Source: DASVCN01 sp040905665 (GTDB lineage Bacteria; Deinococcota; Deinococci; Deinococcales; Trueperaceae). Taken from it: a stretch of DNA of 64,000 nucleotides. This document shows, in pieces, positions 41,447 through 50,186 of the stretch (position 1 is the first letter of the stretch; each line of letters starts with the position of its first letter). A program made the position numbers and the translations under genes. Under the pieces are notes generated by a model. That model was not told the origin of the DNA, ran no database searches, and saw nothing but the letters and a program-made list of their open reading frames with translations. Location of the stretch: the NCBI GenBank assembly GCA_040905665.1, contig JBBDRD010000037.1:1-64000 (forward strand), given 5' to 3'.

Positions 41447-42121
41447 GTGACGACACAGAGTGAGTCCGGTTCCGGCCGCAAGCCGCAGGGCGACTACGAG
41501 CGCTTTAGGGCTTTCGACCCCGCAACGGTCCATGAGGCCGCCGGAAAAGTGGGAATGGTAGATCCGGCGATACGTCCGGGATGGATGGGCGCCAAAGTCG
41601 TGGGGTCGGCGTTCACGGTGGAGTGCCACCCCGGAGACAACTTGATGCTGCATGCGGCGGTGACGGCGGCTCGCCCGGGCGACGTGATAGTAGCCACTAC
41701 CGGCAGCCACACGTTAGCCGGCGCCTGGGGAGAGGTACTCGCCGTCGCCGCGCTGCACCGAGGCATCGCCGGCCTGGTGATCGACGGCGCCGTTCGCGAC
41801 ATCAACGCGATCAGGCAACTCGACTTCCCGGTCTTCAGCCGCGGATTCGCGATCGGAAGCTGTACCAAAACCCACGTGGGCACGATCGATCGACCCATCA
41901 ACCTTGGCGGCGTCCGGGTCCATTCCGGTGACCTCGTGCTGGGCGACGACGACGGATTGGTAATTATCGGCTCCGACCGGCTGGAGGAGGTCTACCGCAA
42001 AGCCAAAGAGCGGCAGGAAACCGAGGGGAAGATCCTCACTCAGTTGCGCGAGGGGCGAACGACGCTGGAACTCTTCGGCCTGACGGAGATACTGGCGCGT
42101 GAAGACGTATCCGAGGAGTAA
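41447..42121 (+). CDS. RraA-family aldolase/decarboxylase-like protein
   Basis: Protein of 224 residues of the RraA / 4-carboxy-4-hydroxy-2-oxoadipate aldolase family. Family features are FDPATVHEAAGKVGMVDPAIRPGW, SAFTVECHPGDNLMLHAAV, GDVIVATTGS, the active-site-like GEVLAVAALHRGIAGLVIDGAVRD and VHSGDLVLGDDDGLVII. The GAVRD arginine/aspartate pair is typical of the enzymatic members, which split or decarboxylate oxo-diacids. Start GTG 41447 has GAGGAGG just upstream; earlier in-frame codons lie in an unrelated intergenic region. It precedes pxpA by 46 bases, so a link with 5-oxoproline or glutamate breakdown is possible but not shown. Confidence 0.88.
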   Translation: MTTQSESGSGRKPQGDYERFRAFDPATVHEAAGKVGMVDPAIRPGWMGAKVVGSAFTVECHPGDNLMLHAAVTAARPGDVIVATTGSHTLAGAWGEVLAVAALHRGIAGLVIDGAVRDINAIRQLDFPVFSRGFAIGSCTKTHVGTIDRPINLGGVRVHSGDLVLGDDDGLVIIGSDRLEEVYRKAKERQETEGKILTQLREGRTTLELFGLTEILAREDVSEE

Positions 42122-42155
42122 AAAAGAGCCGGCTATATTGCGCAGCGGCGCCTTG

Positions 42156-42161
42156 TACACT
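42156..42161 (+). promoter_or_regulatory. -10 box of a putative leaderless pxpA mRNA
   Basis: TACACT is exactly at -12 to -7 of the pxpA ATG at 42168, without a Shine-Dalgarno between. Confidence 0.45.
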
Positions 42162-42167
42162 TTCGAG

Positions 42168-42932
42168 ATGAAGCAGACGAGAACCGTAGACCTCAACGTC
42201 GACGCCGGCGAATCGTTCGGCAGCTGGCGAATGGGCCATGACGACGAGCTCTTCCCCTACATGAGCTCGGCTAACCTCGCCTGCGGTTTTCATGCCGGGG
42301 ATCCTCTCACGATCAGGAAGACTATCGAATTGGCGAAGAGGCACGGCGTCCAGGTGGGTGCTCATCCGGCCCTACCCGATCTGGTGGGCTTCGGCCGTCG
42401 GCAGATCGAGGCAAGCCCAGACGAGGTCCATGCCGACGTCCTCTACCAACTCGGCGCCATGGGCGGGATGCTGCGTGCCCAGCAGATGCAGCTGCGGCAC
42501 GTCTCACCACATGGAGCCCTTGGATGGATGACCTGGAATCACGAGCCCACTGCCAGGGCCTTCCTTCGGGCGATGCGTGACTTCGATCCCGGACTTTCCC
42601 TGGTAGTACTCGGCGGCACCGTGATCGAGGATATTGCCCGCAAGGACGGCGTTCGGGTCGTGCTTCTCGGTTTTCCCGAAAGGGGCTACCTCTCCAACGG
42701 TCGACTCGCGCCGCGAACATCCGAAGGTGCGGTCATCACCGATGCGGACCAGGCAGCAGAGCGGGCGGTCAAGATGGTGACGCAAGGGCTGGTGCAGACG
42801 GTCGAGGGGGAATCGATCGAGGTAGAGGTAGACAGCCTACTGATTCACGGCGATAACCCGGCAGCCCCTTTGATAGCGCGGAAGGTTCATGAAGCGGTAA
42901 CGGCTGCCGGCGTCGAGGTGCGAGCCTTTTAG
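42168..42932 (+). CDS. pxpA: 5-oxoprolinase subunit A (LamB/YcsF family)
   Basis: Part of the ATP-dependent 5-oxoprolinase PxpABC that opens pyroglutamate to glutamate. The 254-residue protein has the family opening VDLNVDAGESFGSWRMGHDDELFPYMSSANLACGFHAGDP (read in pieces at residues about 7-46). GAHPALPDLVGFGRR and RHVSPHGALGWMTW follow, and it ends with LLIHGDNPAAP. In E. coli the pxp genes are co-transcribed; here pxpA converges on the fused pxpBC gene, 12 bases apart at their ends. A leaderless start at 42168 is supported by TACACT; an upstream in-frame ATG lies inside the RraA-family gene. Confidence 0.93.
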   Translation: MKQTRTVDLNVDAGESFGSWRMGHDDELFPYMSSANLACGFHAGDPLTIRKTIELAKRHGVQVGAHPALPDLVGFGRRQIEASPDEVHADVLYQLGAMGGMLRAQQMQLRHVSPHGALGWMTWNHEPTARAFLRAMRDFDPGLSLVVLGGTVIEDIARKDGVRVVLLGFPERGYLSNGRLAPRTSEGAVITDADQAAERAVKMVTQGLVQTVEGESIEVEVDSLLIHGDNPAAPLIARKVHEAVTAAGVEVRAF

Positions 42933-42943
42933 CACTGATCGAA

Positions 42944-44482
42944 CTAGTAGAGATCGACTGACCGGTAGAGCGGCTCGCGGAGGCGCTTGAGCTCGAATCG
43001 GATGCGCGTGCCGGGACGAAGCTGACCCGCCAGGGGAAGATCCGGCGGATAGAGCATGGCCGGCTTGGCGTATCCGCCGGTAGTTCCCCGATCATTGAGC
43101 AGCAGGATGGGAGCGCCACCGGGAGGTACCTGGATAGAGCCCACGGGAACCGCCTCCGAGATTATCTCGCCGCCCAAAACGGGAGGACCGCCCAAGCGCA
43201 CTCCCACTCGGTCGGCCGACCTCACGGTGAAACAACCGGCTGTTAGTTGAGCCAGGCTCTCGCTAGATGCCTGCGGGCCGGGAATGATGTGGAGGGTGAC
43301 TGAACCTGATGGGACCGTTATTGGGTTAAAGCCAAAGCCGGCCCGTGCTACTCGCCGGCTGCCGACTCCCAGTACGTCACCCGTCCTCAAGGGCCTGCCG
43401 ACGCGACCCCGGTGGCTCACCGTCGCGCTATCCAGGAAGGTCTCGCTCTCAATGCCTCCGGGGACGGCCAGGTAGCCGCGGATGCCGCTGGCGGCGGGTC
43501 GAAAAGAGAGCACGTCTCCCTTGCGCACTCCAAAGCTCTTGAACGCTTCGACCTCCACGCCATTGAGCAGCGGAACCATTCCCCAACCGGCGAACACCAT
43601 TACTCCTGCCGCGAGTGCTTCCAGCACCGGACCGGTAACACTCATTTCGAGCAGAGGGGCTCCCGGCGGGCTGCCGACGATCTTGTTTGCCAGCGAGGCG
43701 CAGCGTGGATCGATAGCTCCGCCCTTTGAGAGCCCGAAATGCTCACCCAGGGGACGGCCCAAGTCGACCACGAGATCGAGCAAGCCATGCTCGACAACCT
43801 TCAGCAGTGGGAAACGGGGCTGGCCGGGCAACAGTTCGAGATGTCCCGGTTCGGGAGGCATGCTGTCGCGGCTGGGTACGAAGCGTACCCGGTCTCCCGC
43901 CTTCAAGAGTGCCGGCTCGGAACGGTGAGGGTCGTAGAGCCATTCCAATGCTTGGCCCAGGACGTTCCAGCCTGTTGGCTGGGCAAAGGGTCCGATCGTC
44001 GTGAGGGTGTTCGCGATGACCAGCGATGACGGTGGAACCAGCGGCAGAGGACTCGGCCGGCGAGGAACCCTCAGCCTCGGATCCACATCGCCCAGGTACG
44101 GTTGACCCGGACTGAAGCCTACGAGGTAAACGGTGTAGGTGGGAGCCGCATGGCGCGAAATCACCTCTTCGCTGGTCAAACCGGTTTGCCGGGCCACCTC
44201 TGCAAGGTCTTCGCCGTCATAACGAACCGGGATCTCCGTTCGGCGAGCAGCTTCGCCCTCAGCGGGCTTGATTTCGTCCGCCTGGCATTGCAGAAGAGCA
44301 GGCAGCTTCTGGGCGGATACCCGTCTGGGGTCGAACTCGACGTAGAGAGAAATGATTCCCGGGATTACCCCGGTTACTCCGCCTATCGGGTTATCGCGCA
44401 GGTGTTGCGCAAGGGCGTGAACTCGAGCGTTTGCATCGGGGCGGATTTCGGAGGCAAATCGCAGATAGAGTCCGCTACGCAT
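42944..44482 (-). CDS. 5-oxoprolinase subunits B and C, fused
   Basis: A single 512-residue chain joining PxpB (residues about 1-210) and PxpC (about 215-510), which are separate proteins in E. coli. The PxpB part has RVHALAQHLRDNPIGGVTGVIPG and YLVGFSPGQPYLGDVDPRLRVPRR (family GFxPGFPYL, here with Gln). The PxpC part has GLLDLVVDLGRPLGEHFGLSKGGAIDPR, ANKIVG, YLAVPGGI and NDRGTTGGYAKPAML. The start ATG 44482 is the first at the true domain boundary; longer readings run antisense through the TRAP gene. It lies downstream of TRAP genes, suggesting import of 5-oxoproline followed by cleavage with PxpA. Confidence 0.93.
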   Translation of the reverse strand: MRSGLYLRFASEIRPDANARVHALAQHLRDNPIGGVTGVIPGIISLYVEFDPRRVSAQKLPALLQCQADEIKPAEGEAARRTEIPVRYDGEDLAEVARQTGLTSEEVISRHAAPTYTVYLVGFSPGQPYLGDVDPRLRVPRRPSPLPLVPPSSLVIANTLTTIGPFAQPTGWNVLGQALEWLYDPHRSEPALLKAGDRVRFVPSRDSMPPEPGHLELLPGQPRFPLLKVVEHGLLDLVVDLGRPLGEHFGLSKGGAIDPRCASLANKIVGSPPGAPLLEMSVTGPVLEALAAGVMVFAGWGMVPLLNGVEVEAFKSFGVRKGDVLSFRPAASGIRGYLAVPGGIESETFLDSATVSHRGRVGRPLRTGDVLGVGSRRVARAGFGFNPITVPSGSVTLHIIPGPQASSESLAQLTAGCFTVRSADRVGVRLGGPPVLGGEIISEAVPVGSIQVPPGGAPILLLNDRGTTGGYAKPAMLYPPDLPLAGQLRPGTRIRFELKRLREPLYRSVDLY

Positions 44483-44496
44483 GAAGCCGCAACCCC

Positions 44497-45789
44497 CTAC
44501 ATCAGCCTTGGAAGGTAGAGCACGAGGTCCGGGAAGGCGGTGATCACCGCGGTGATAAGAATCAAGATCAGGAAGAACGGGATGGCGGCCACCGCTATGT
44601 ACCCCACCGATTTGCCACTGATGCCGGAGAGCACGAACAGGTTGAGCCCCACCGGCGGAGTGATCTGCGCGGCCTCGACCATGAGCACCAGGAAGACGCC
44701 GAACCACAACGGATCGAATCCCACGGCCGTCACGATCGGAAGCGTGATCGGCAGGGTAACCACGATCATCGAGATACCGTCCAGGAAGAGGCCCAACATC
44801 AGATAGAAGACGGCAAGCACGAGTATGAGCACGTAAGCGCCCAGATCCAGGCTTACGACCCAGCTCGCCAGCGTGCGAGGGATCCCCAGGTACCCCATCG
44901 CGGTGGACAGCACCGCAGCACCGACGATGATCATACCGATCATGCAAGTCGTACGGACGCTGCCCAGGACAGCTTCCATGAAGTTCTTCGGGGTAAGGGT
45001 GCGGTAGGCGAGGGCCAGCAGAAAGGCACCCAGGACGCCGATGGCGGCCGATTCGGTGGGCGTGGCGATGCCCGCGTAGATGCTGCCCAGTACCGCCACG
45101 ATCAGGAGGGCAACCGGCAGGATATCCACGAGGCCGCGGAGTCGGTTCCGCCAGGAGTAGCTGGGAGGAGGTGGCGCCAAGTCGGGGCGCAGTGCTCCGA
45201 CCACTCCCAGGAACAACATGAAGCCGAGGGCCAGGAGGGCACCCGGCACTATTCCACCGATGAACAGCTGGCCGATCGAAACTTCGGCCAGCACCCCGTA
45301 GATGATCAGCATGATCGACGGAGGGATGAGGAAGCCCAGCGTGCCGGCCCCGGCAAGCGAGCCGAGCGTGAGCCGCTCGGAGTAGTTGCGCCTCTTGAGT
45401 TCCGGGACATTTATCTTGCCTATGGTGGCTGCGGTCGCTACCGACGACCCCGAAATGGCTGCGAAAAGGCTGCTCGCCACGACGTTTGTGTGGAGCAGGC
45501 CGCCAGGCAGTCTCCCTATCCAGGGGGAGATACCTTCGAAGAGCCGCTCGGAAATGCGGGAGCGAAAGAGAAGCTCGCCCATGAATATGAACAGCGGCAG
45601 GGCCGCCAGCGACCACGAGTCGACACTGTTCCAGGCAATCTGGCCGAGTACCCCCAGTACCGGCGCGGTCGTGAAGACATGGACGCCCACGACCGCAACC
45701 ACCAGGAGCGATACGAACACCCAGACGCCAAGGCCCAGCAGCGCGAATAGGAGCGCCAGCAGAATGACGGTGATTACCCCTACGTCCAT
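44497..45789 (-). CDS. TRAP transporter large permease (DctM family)
   Basis: Polytopic inner-membrane subunit of a TRAP importer, 430 residues with about 12 helices. Signatures include ALPLFIFMGELLFRS, GSSVATAATIGKINVPEL, GTLGFLIPPSIMLIIYGVLAEVSIGQLFIGGIVPG and the C-terminal AAQITPPVGLNLFVLSGISG. It uses an ion gradient to drive uptake of the ligand delivered by the DctP-type protein. It lies between the small permease gene and fused pxpBC on the same strand; the 14-base gap suggests an operon. Confidence 0.94.
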   Translation of the reverse strand: MDVGVITVILLALLFALLGLGVWVFVSLLVVAVVGVHVFTTAPVLGVLGQIAWNSVDSWSLAALPLFIFMGELLFRSRISERLFEGISPWIGRLPGGLLHTNVVASSLFAAISGSSVATAATIGKINVPELKRRNYSERLTLGSLAGAGTLGFLIPPSIMLIIYGVLAEVSIGQLFIGGIVPGALLALGFMLFLGVVGALRPDLAPPPPSYSWRNRLRGLVDILPVALLIVAVLGSIYAGIATPTESAAIGVLGAFLLALAYRTLTPKNFMEAVLGSVRTTCMIGMIIVGAAVLSTAMGYLGIPRTLASWVVSLDLGAYVLILVLAVFYLMLGLFLDGISMIVVTLPITLPIVTAVGFDPLWFGVFLVLMVEAAQITPPVGLNLFVLSGISGKSVGYIAVAAIPFFLILILITAVITAFPDLVLYLPRLM

Positions 45790-45802
45790 CCCGAAAGACT
45801 CC

Positions 45803-46336
45803 TCATGGCTCGCCTAGCTCCCCTAGCTGCTCTACCGACTCGTCCGGCTTGAACCAGGAAGCCAGGAGTAACGCGATGAACTGCAGGCAGAGCAGGACGG
45901 CCCCCACCAGGACCGTGCCGTGCGGTATCGCCATGGGCGTCCGCGAGTGATGGAGGCTGCGCACCCCGTATGTCACGGAGTCGAGGAAGAGCAGCCACAG
46001 GGCCCAGGAGAGTAACCCCGTCACCCCGATACCCACCAGGAGCGCCAGTCGGTCGAGCCATCTCCTGCCACGAGTTCCCAATCGCTCACGAAGGATGGAG
46101 ACTCGAATGTGCTCGCCTTCCCTCAGGCTATAGGCTGCGCCGAGCAGGATTATGGCGGCGAGGAAGTAACCCGAGTACTCCTCGGCCAACCGGGTGCTCC
46201 TTCCCAGGAAGGTCCTGGTGCCTATCTCCGTGAGTATCAGCGCACTAGTGGCCAACAGGAGAACGCCGGCGAACCAGCCTCCGACGTTCGCCAGCGCATC
46301 CACTACGCGATTAAACAGCCTTACAGGCCGAGGCAC
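45803..46336 (-). CDS. TRAP transporter small permease (DctQ family)
   Basis: Four-helix membrane subunit of the TRAP importer, 177 residues. Typical sequence: VVDALANVGGWFAGVLLLATSALILTEIGTRTFLG, then EEYSGYFLAAIILLGAAYSLREGEHIRVSILRERLG. It sits two bases after the DctP gene and 13 bases before DctM, in the standard P-Q-M order. No unusual residues are seen. Confidence 0.92.
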   Translation of the reverse strand: MPRPVRLFNRVVDALANVGGWFAGVLLLATSALILTEIGTRTFLGRSTRLAEEYSGYFLAAIILLGAAYSLREGEHIRVSILRERLGTRGRRWLDRLALLVGIGVTGLLSWALWLLFLDSVTYGVRSLHHSRTPMAIPHGTVLVGAVLLCLQFIALLLASWFKPDESVEQLGELGEP

Positions 46337-46338
46337 TA

Positions 46339-47310
46339 CTATTCGCGGAACTCTCCAAGGATGGCTTCGCCGGCTTCACCGACGCTCTCCACCCAGTCGT
46401 TGATGAGGTCCTCGGCTGGGGCCTGGAAGTGTTCGACGACCGAAGGCGGAACGTCCGTGACGATGGTCATTCCTTCCGCTTCGAGGCGCTGCTGGTCCTC
46501 GGTGCGTTGCTCGCGCGCAGTCTCCCACAGGAATTGCTCGACTTCATTCGCCGTATCCAACACGATCTGCTGGTCCTCCTCGGAGAGCCGATTGAAAGCG
46601 CCGCGGTTGAGTGTCGCGAAGTTCAGCGGAATGTTCGGAATGAACGTCGGATAGAAGTAGTTGGTGACCTCCCACAGACTCGCATCCACGCCGGTAGTGG
46701 GGGACGTCGCGACTGAGTTGACCACGCCGGTGGCCAGTGCTGTGTAAAGCTCACCGAAGGGGATGGTGAGCGCCCGGGCGCCCAAGGCGTCCACGAAGCG
46801 GGTCAGGTTCTCGCCCGAGGTTCGCACGGTCAAACCCTCGAGGTCGCTCGGCTCCTCGACCCGCTCCTGCACGTAGAGTCCCTGGGGCGCCCAAGGTGAC
46901 GTCCAAAGCATGATCTGGTTGTGTCCCTCGAGCGCCTCGTCGAAGTGCGGCCTGGCGATCTGATACAGATTCCACGCTTCGTCGTAGTCGGTGGTGAGGG
47001 GAAGCGCGAACAGGCCGAAGATCGGTTCATCGCCAACGACATTCTCCATGAAGACTTCGGCTATAGGCACGACGCCGTTGCGAACAACGCGCAAGACCTC
47101 GGGGCCCCGGTATCCGAGCGATCCGCCGGAGTGGACGGTAACGCTTAGCGCGCCGTCGGTGCGTTCACTGACCAGCTCCGCGAACCGTATCGCGCCTTCC
47201 GTGTGGTAGTTACTCTCGGGCCACGCGATATGCATGTCCCAGGCATTCTGCTGGGCGCTCACGAGGCCGGTCAGCAGCAAGCTAAGGAGTATAACGAGGG
47301 ATCGTCTCAC
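46339..47310 (-). CDS. TRAP transporter substrate-binding protein (DctP family)
   Basis: Extracytoplasmic binding protein, 323 residues. The signal peptide is MRRSLVILLSLLLTGLVSAQ. DctP features follow: AWPESNYHTEGAIRFAELVSERT, GYRGPEVLRVVRNGVVPIAEVF and EEPSDLEGLTVRTSGENLTRFVDALGARALTIPFGELYTALATGVVNSV, which holds the ligand-binding Arg region. It leads the TRAP-pxpBC operon, so the ligand is probably 5-oxoproline or a related acid. Confidence 0.93.
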   Translation of the reverse strand: MRRSLVILLSLLLTGLVSAQQNAWDMHIAWPESNYHTEGAIRFAELVSERTDGALSVTVHSGGSLGYRGPEVLRVVRNGVVPIAEVFMENVVGDEPIFGLFALPLTTDYDEAWNLYQIARPHFDEALEGHNQIMLWTSPWAPQGLYVQERVEEPSDLEGLTVRTSGENLTRFVDALGARALTIPFGELYTALATGVVNSVATSPTTGVDASLWEVTNYFYPTFIPNIPLNFATLNRGAFNRLSEEDQQIVLDTANEVEQFLWETAREQRTEDQQRLEAEGMTIVTDVPPSVVEHFQAPAEDLINDWVESVGEAGEAILGEFRE

Positions 47311-47359
47311 GTATCATCCACCTCCGTTGGGATTAGTTTCTTGTCGGGCATGCTACCAC

Positions 47360-47520
47360 TTGCGTTTCTCAGCCTTTGCAACCGTCACAGGAACGGAAAT
47401 CCTCACTCCGACATCGATCTCCTGGTAAAGCCTCTGGACCAGGGGCGATACTGGGAGTTCCGGCGTGAACTCGAGAAAGTACCGGGGTGCAAGCTGGCGT
47501 TCACTCCCGATCCCGCAAGA
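47360..47520 (+). pseudogene. MNT-type nucleotidyltransferase remnant with frameshift
   Basis: Two forward frames together recreate the start of an MNT-type nucleotidyltransferase. LRFSAFATVTGTE in one frame corresponds to the LxxFGSxARGTE motif, and directly beyond, shifted by one base, PHSDIDLLVKPLDQGRYWEF supplies the SDIDLLV active-site Asp pair. No intact gene exists, and the region is squeezed between the DctP gene and the DinB-family gene. Such domains are often antitoxins of HEPN-MNT pairs; no HEPN partner is seen. Confidence 0.5.
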
Positions 47521-48070
47521 TCGAAAGGTATGCGCTCCACGGCCCGACCTCACCTCTGTACGCCCTCGCCATCACCCGAACTATCTGACCCACGTGATTC
47601 AGGTCGTGCACCACCCATGCCGCCAGCAACTGATCTAGCCTCACCTCCCCAAAATCGGGATGCTGCCCGGTAAGGCTCAGATCCGCACTCGCCAGATTCA
47701 TACCCACCAACGCAGCGGCATTTACACGCCGAAGCTCGGCAAACGTCGCCAGCAGTTCAGCCAGGCTCTTGCCCTGACTCTCGGCGAACTGGGCGGACCG
47801 GTCGAACGGATCGAACGGGCGCCCCTCGCCCGCCAGAATGTACCGCGCCCGCGGGATCCAGTTCGTCCGTTCGACATGGATGAGGTGAACGATGACCTCA
47901 AACGGCGACCAGGTGCCTTCGCCTTCCGTTGCCCTGAGCCACCTGTCGGGCAAGCCTGCGAGCAATGCGCTAAGGCTCGAGGGCGTTCGCTCGAGAATCG
48001 CCACGGCGTCGTTCAGATCGAAATCGTTCAGATCGAATCTGTCAGATTGCACTGCAGTCATCCTCCTCAT
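47501..48070 (-). CDS. DinB-like (DfsB-type) protein
   Basis: Four-helix DinB/YfiT-superfamily protein, 189 residues. Helix 1 contains AILERTPSSLSALLAGLPDRWL, followed by EGEGTWSPFEVIVHLIHVERTNWIPRARYIL with the first metal-binding His, and VRLDQLLAAWVVHDLNHVGQIVRVM with the HDLNH pair. Such proteins are putative metal-dependent transferases or hydrolases, expanded in Deinococcota and Bacilli; the role here is unknown. An in-frame 15-bp duplication makes FDLND twice near the N-terminus. ATG 48070 is used; ATG 48061 directly follows GAGGAGG, too close to serve it. Confidence 0.85.
   Translation of the reverse strand: MRRMTAVQSDRFDLNDFDLNDAVAILERTPSSLSALLAGLPDRWLRATEGEGTWSPFEVIVHLIHVERTNWIPRARYILAGEGRPFDPFDRSAQFAESQGKSLAELLATFAELRRVNAAALVGMNLASADLSLTGQHPDFGEVRLDQLLAAWVVHDLNHVGQIVRVMARAYRGEVGPWSAYLSILRDRE
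48009..48038 (-). repeat. 15-bp tandem duplication at the 5-prime end of the DinB-family gene
   Basis: TCGTTCAGATCGAAA (48009-48023) and TCGTTCAGATCGAAT (48024-48038) differ at one base and encode the repeat FDLND FDLND. It parallels EISVD EISVD in the CsaA-like gene. Confidence 0.9.
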
Positions 48071-48106
48071 ATACGATCCCGAAGCGCGGGTACGGGAGTG
48101 ACTTCT

Positions 48107-49060
48107 CTACGCGTCGATCTTCCCGTTCGCAAGCAGGGCCTCGAAGTGCTCGATCGTCTCGCGCACCCCGTCCTCAAGTGGTGTTTCCCTAGGCGATGGC
48201 AGGTAGCGTTTGAGGTCACCAGCGTCGAAACCCTCAGGGAACGGTAGCGGTTCCTCGACGTGCGAGATCTCGCTGCCCGGGCGCAGCCGGCGAATGATTT
48301 CGACCACTTCGGACACCGCAACAGGAGACGTGCCCAAATTGAATACCGGAGCACCATCGACAGGGGTGGCAGCAGCCGCGATGAACTGCCGGGCGACGTC
48401 GGAGGCGAAGTGAAACTGCATCCGCCCACCGAACCCTACCTGATACGGCTCCCCCGCCGCCGCGGCCAACATCGCCTTCGTCGGCTCACTAGTTAGCCCT
48501 TGGTCACGTCCGACACCGTACACGGTGTAAGGCCGAAGACCGATGCTGCTGAGCGCGTGGTCGTGCCAATACACCCTCGCGGTGCCCTCGTTTGCCCGCT
48601 TGTAAACACCGTAGAGAGTGTCGGGCTCGGACCCGCCGCCCTCCCCGGCGTCCTCTGCACCATAGACCGCGATCGAGGAGGCGTAACTCAAATGTGTAAG
48701 ACCCGTCTGCCGGGCGGCTTCGAATATGTTGACGGTACCCACCACGTTGACATGCGCGCCCGCGACAGGGTCCGCCTTGCAGAAGGGGATTTGCAGAGCC
48801 GCCAAATGAATGATCCGGTTCACCCCCTGACCGCGGACGGTCGCCAGAACCTTGTCGAAGTCGGTGATCTCCCCTTGCACGAAGGTGACCCGCTCCTGCT
48901 CCTCACGGCTCAGCAACAGATCGAGGCGCCGCCTGTTATCACTCAGGTCGAAACTGACAACGCGCGCTCCCGTAACAACCAGATGGCGGAGAGTCCACGC
49001 TCCTATACAACCCAGGGAGCCGGTGACGAGATACACCGGCTCCTTCTCGCTACCGGTCAC
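48107..49060 (-). CDS. NAD-dependent epimerase/dehydratase family protein
   Basis: Extended short-chain dehydrogenase of 317 residues. Nucleotide-binding motif YLVTGSLGCIGAWTLRHL (variant GxxGxxG), then HLAALQIPFCKADPVAGAHVNVVGT, the catalytic Ser in LSYASSIAVYG and the Tyr/Lys pair in LYGVYKRANE. It starts with GTG overlapping the FAH-family gene stop (GTGA), so both are made from one mRNA. Relatives include nucleotide-sugar epimerases and sugar-acid dehydrogenases; beside an FAH hydrolase and IclR regulator a catabolic sugar oxidation is likelier. Confidence 0.87.
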   Translation of the reverse strand: MTGSEKEPVYLVTGSLGCIGAWTLRHLVVTGARVVSFDLSDNRRRLDLLLSREEQERVTFVQGEITDFDKVLATVRGQGVNRIIHLAALQIPFCKADPVAGAHVNVVGTVNIFEAARQTGLTHLSYASSIAVYGAEDAGEGGGSEPDTLYGVYKRANEGTARVYWHDHALSSIGLRPYTVYGVGRDQGLTSEPTKAMLAAAAGEPYQVGFGGRMQFHFASDVARQFIAAAATPVDGAPVFNLGTSPVAVSEVVEIIRRLRPGSEISHVEEPLPFPEGFDAGDLKRYLPSPRETPLEDGVRETIEHFEALLANGKIDA

Positions 49061-49974
49061 TCCCCCACGACCATTCGGTTGCGGAGCCTACCCAGGTCTC
49101 CCACTTCGATTACGATCTCGTCGCCGGGCCTCATCCAGGTCTTCTCGCTCATGCCCAGGATCACCCCTTCAGGGGTTCCGGTCGAGATGATGTCCCCCGG
49201 TTCAAGAGTCATGAAGCGGCTAACGTAGCTGATCACGTGTGCGACCGAGAAGATCATGTCGGATGTGTTGGAGTCCTGACGCAGCTCCCCGTTCAGCCAG
49301 GAGCGCACGCTCATGTCCTGTGGGTCGCCGGCTTCGTCTGCGGTGACCAGGTAGGGGCCAAGCGGCATGAATTTGTCTAGCGTCTTGCCCAGGAGCCACT
49401 GGCTGCTGAGCCCCTGCAGGTCTCTCGCACTCAGATCGTTGCCGTTGCAGTAGCCCAGCACGTGCTCGAGCGCCTGCGATTCGGTCACGCTCTTCGCCCG
49501 CTTGCCGATTACCGCGACGAGCTCCGCCTCGTAGTCGTACTCGACGCCATGCCTGGACAGTGGAACGTCCTCATCAGGTGCGGCGACGGTATTGGAGAAC
49601 TTGGAGAAGAGCACCGGCGTCTCGGGCGTTGGTAGGTTCGACTCCTGTGCATGCCGAAGGTAGTTCAGGCCGACGCAGAGGATCTTGCCGGGACTGGGGA
49701 CGCAGGGCAGAATCTCCAGTCCTGTCTCGTCCAAAAAGCAGGAGGCGAGCGACCCATTGTCGACCGCACGCGCCACGAACTCGCGCAACGCCGGTAGTGC
49801 CCGGAGGCCGAAACTAAAGAAGGTGCGAGGATCTAGTACGACCCCGTCGGTCGACTCCGTGCCAATCCCGCTCAACCCCAGTTCGGCGGCCGCGGCTGCT
49901 ACATCCAGCACGCCCTGGGACGTAACGACTCCCAAGCGCGGTGACTCGTATGAACCGAATACCAATAACTTCAT
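49057..49974 (-). CDS. Fumarylacetoacetate hydrolase family protein
   Basis: Metal-dependent C-C hydrolase or decarboxylase-fold enzyme, 305 residues. Family stretches are ILCVGLNYLRHAQESN, PLSRHGVEYDYEAELVAVIGKRA with acidic metal ligands, GYCNGNDLSARDLQ, KTLDKFMPLGPYLVTADE and YVSRFMTLEPGDIISTGTPEGV. Start ATG 49974 follows GGAGGAGATTTCT. Members act on acylpyruvates, 2-keto-3-deoxy sugar acids or ureidoglycolate-type compounds; the substrate here is not defined. It is coupled to the epimerase gene, and the IclR gene lies upstream after a 212-base gap with no recognised feature. Confidence 0.92.
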   Translation of the reverse strand: MKLLVFGSYESPRLGVVTSQGVLDVAAAAAELGLSGIGTESTDGVVLDPRTFFSFGLRALPALREFVARAVDNGSLASCFLDETGLEILPCVPSPGKILCVGLNYLRHAQESNLPTPETPVLFSKFSNTVAAPDEDVPLSRHGVEYDYEAELVAVIGKRAKSVTESQALEHVLGYCNGNDLSARDLQGLSSQWLLGKTLDKFMPLGPYLVTADEAGDPQDMSVRSWLNGELRQDSNTSDMIFSVAHVISYVSRFMTLEPGDIISTGTPEGVILGMSEKTWMRPGDEIVIEVGDLGRLRNRMVVGE

Positions 49975-50186
49975 AGAAATCTCCTCCAGGTACGATACCC
50001 ATGCAGGGTGCCTCAGGCCATTCGGCAACGCTCCGGTACGTCCAACCCAGGTCGATCCAGTCCTGGGGCCCGACTGGTGAAACCAGCCGGAACGGTAAAT
50101 CCACGTTGTCTTGGACAGCTCCTTGTTTCGGTCAAGTTCCGCTGAACGGTCTGCGGACTACTTTTCTCTGTGCCACTCGCGGAGAC

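Noticed and set aside
42944..45616. An 890-residue protein including pxpBC
   Set aside because: Its first about 378 residues run antisense through dctM and are Arg/Gly/His-rich without homology. The true start is at 44482.
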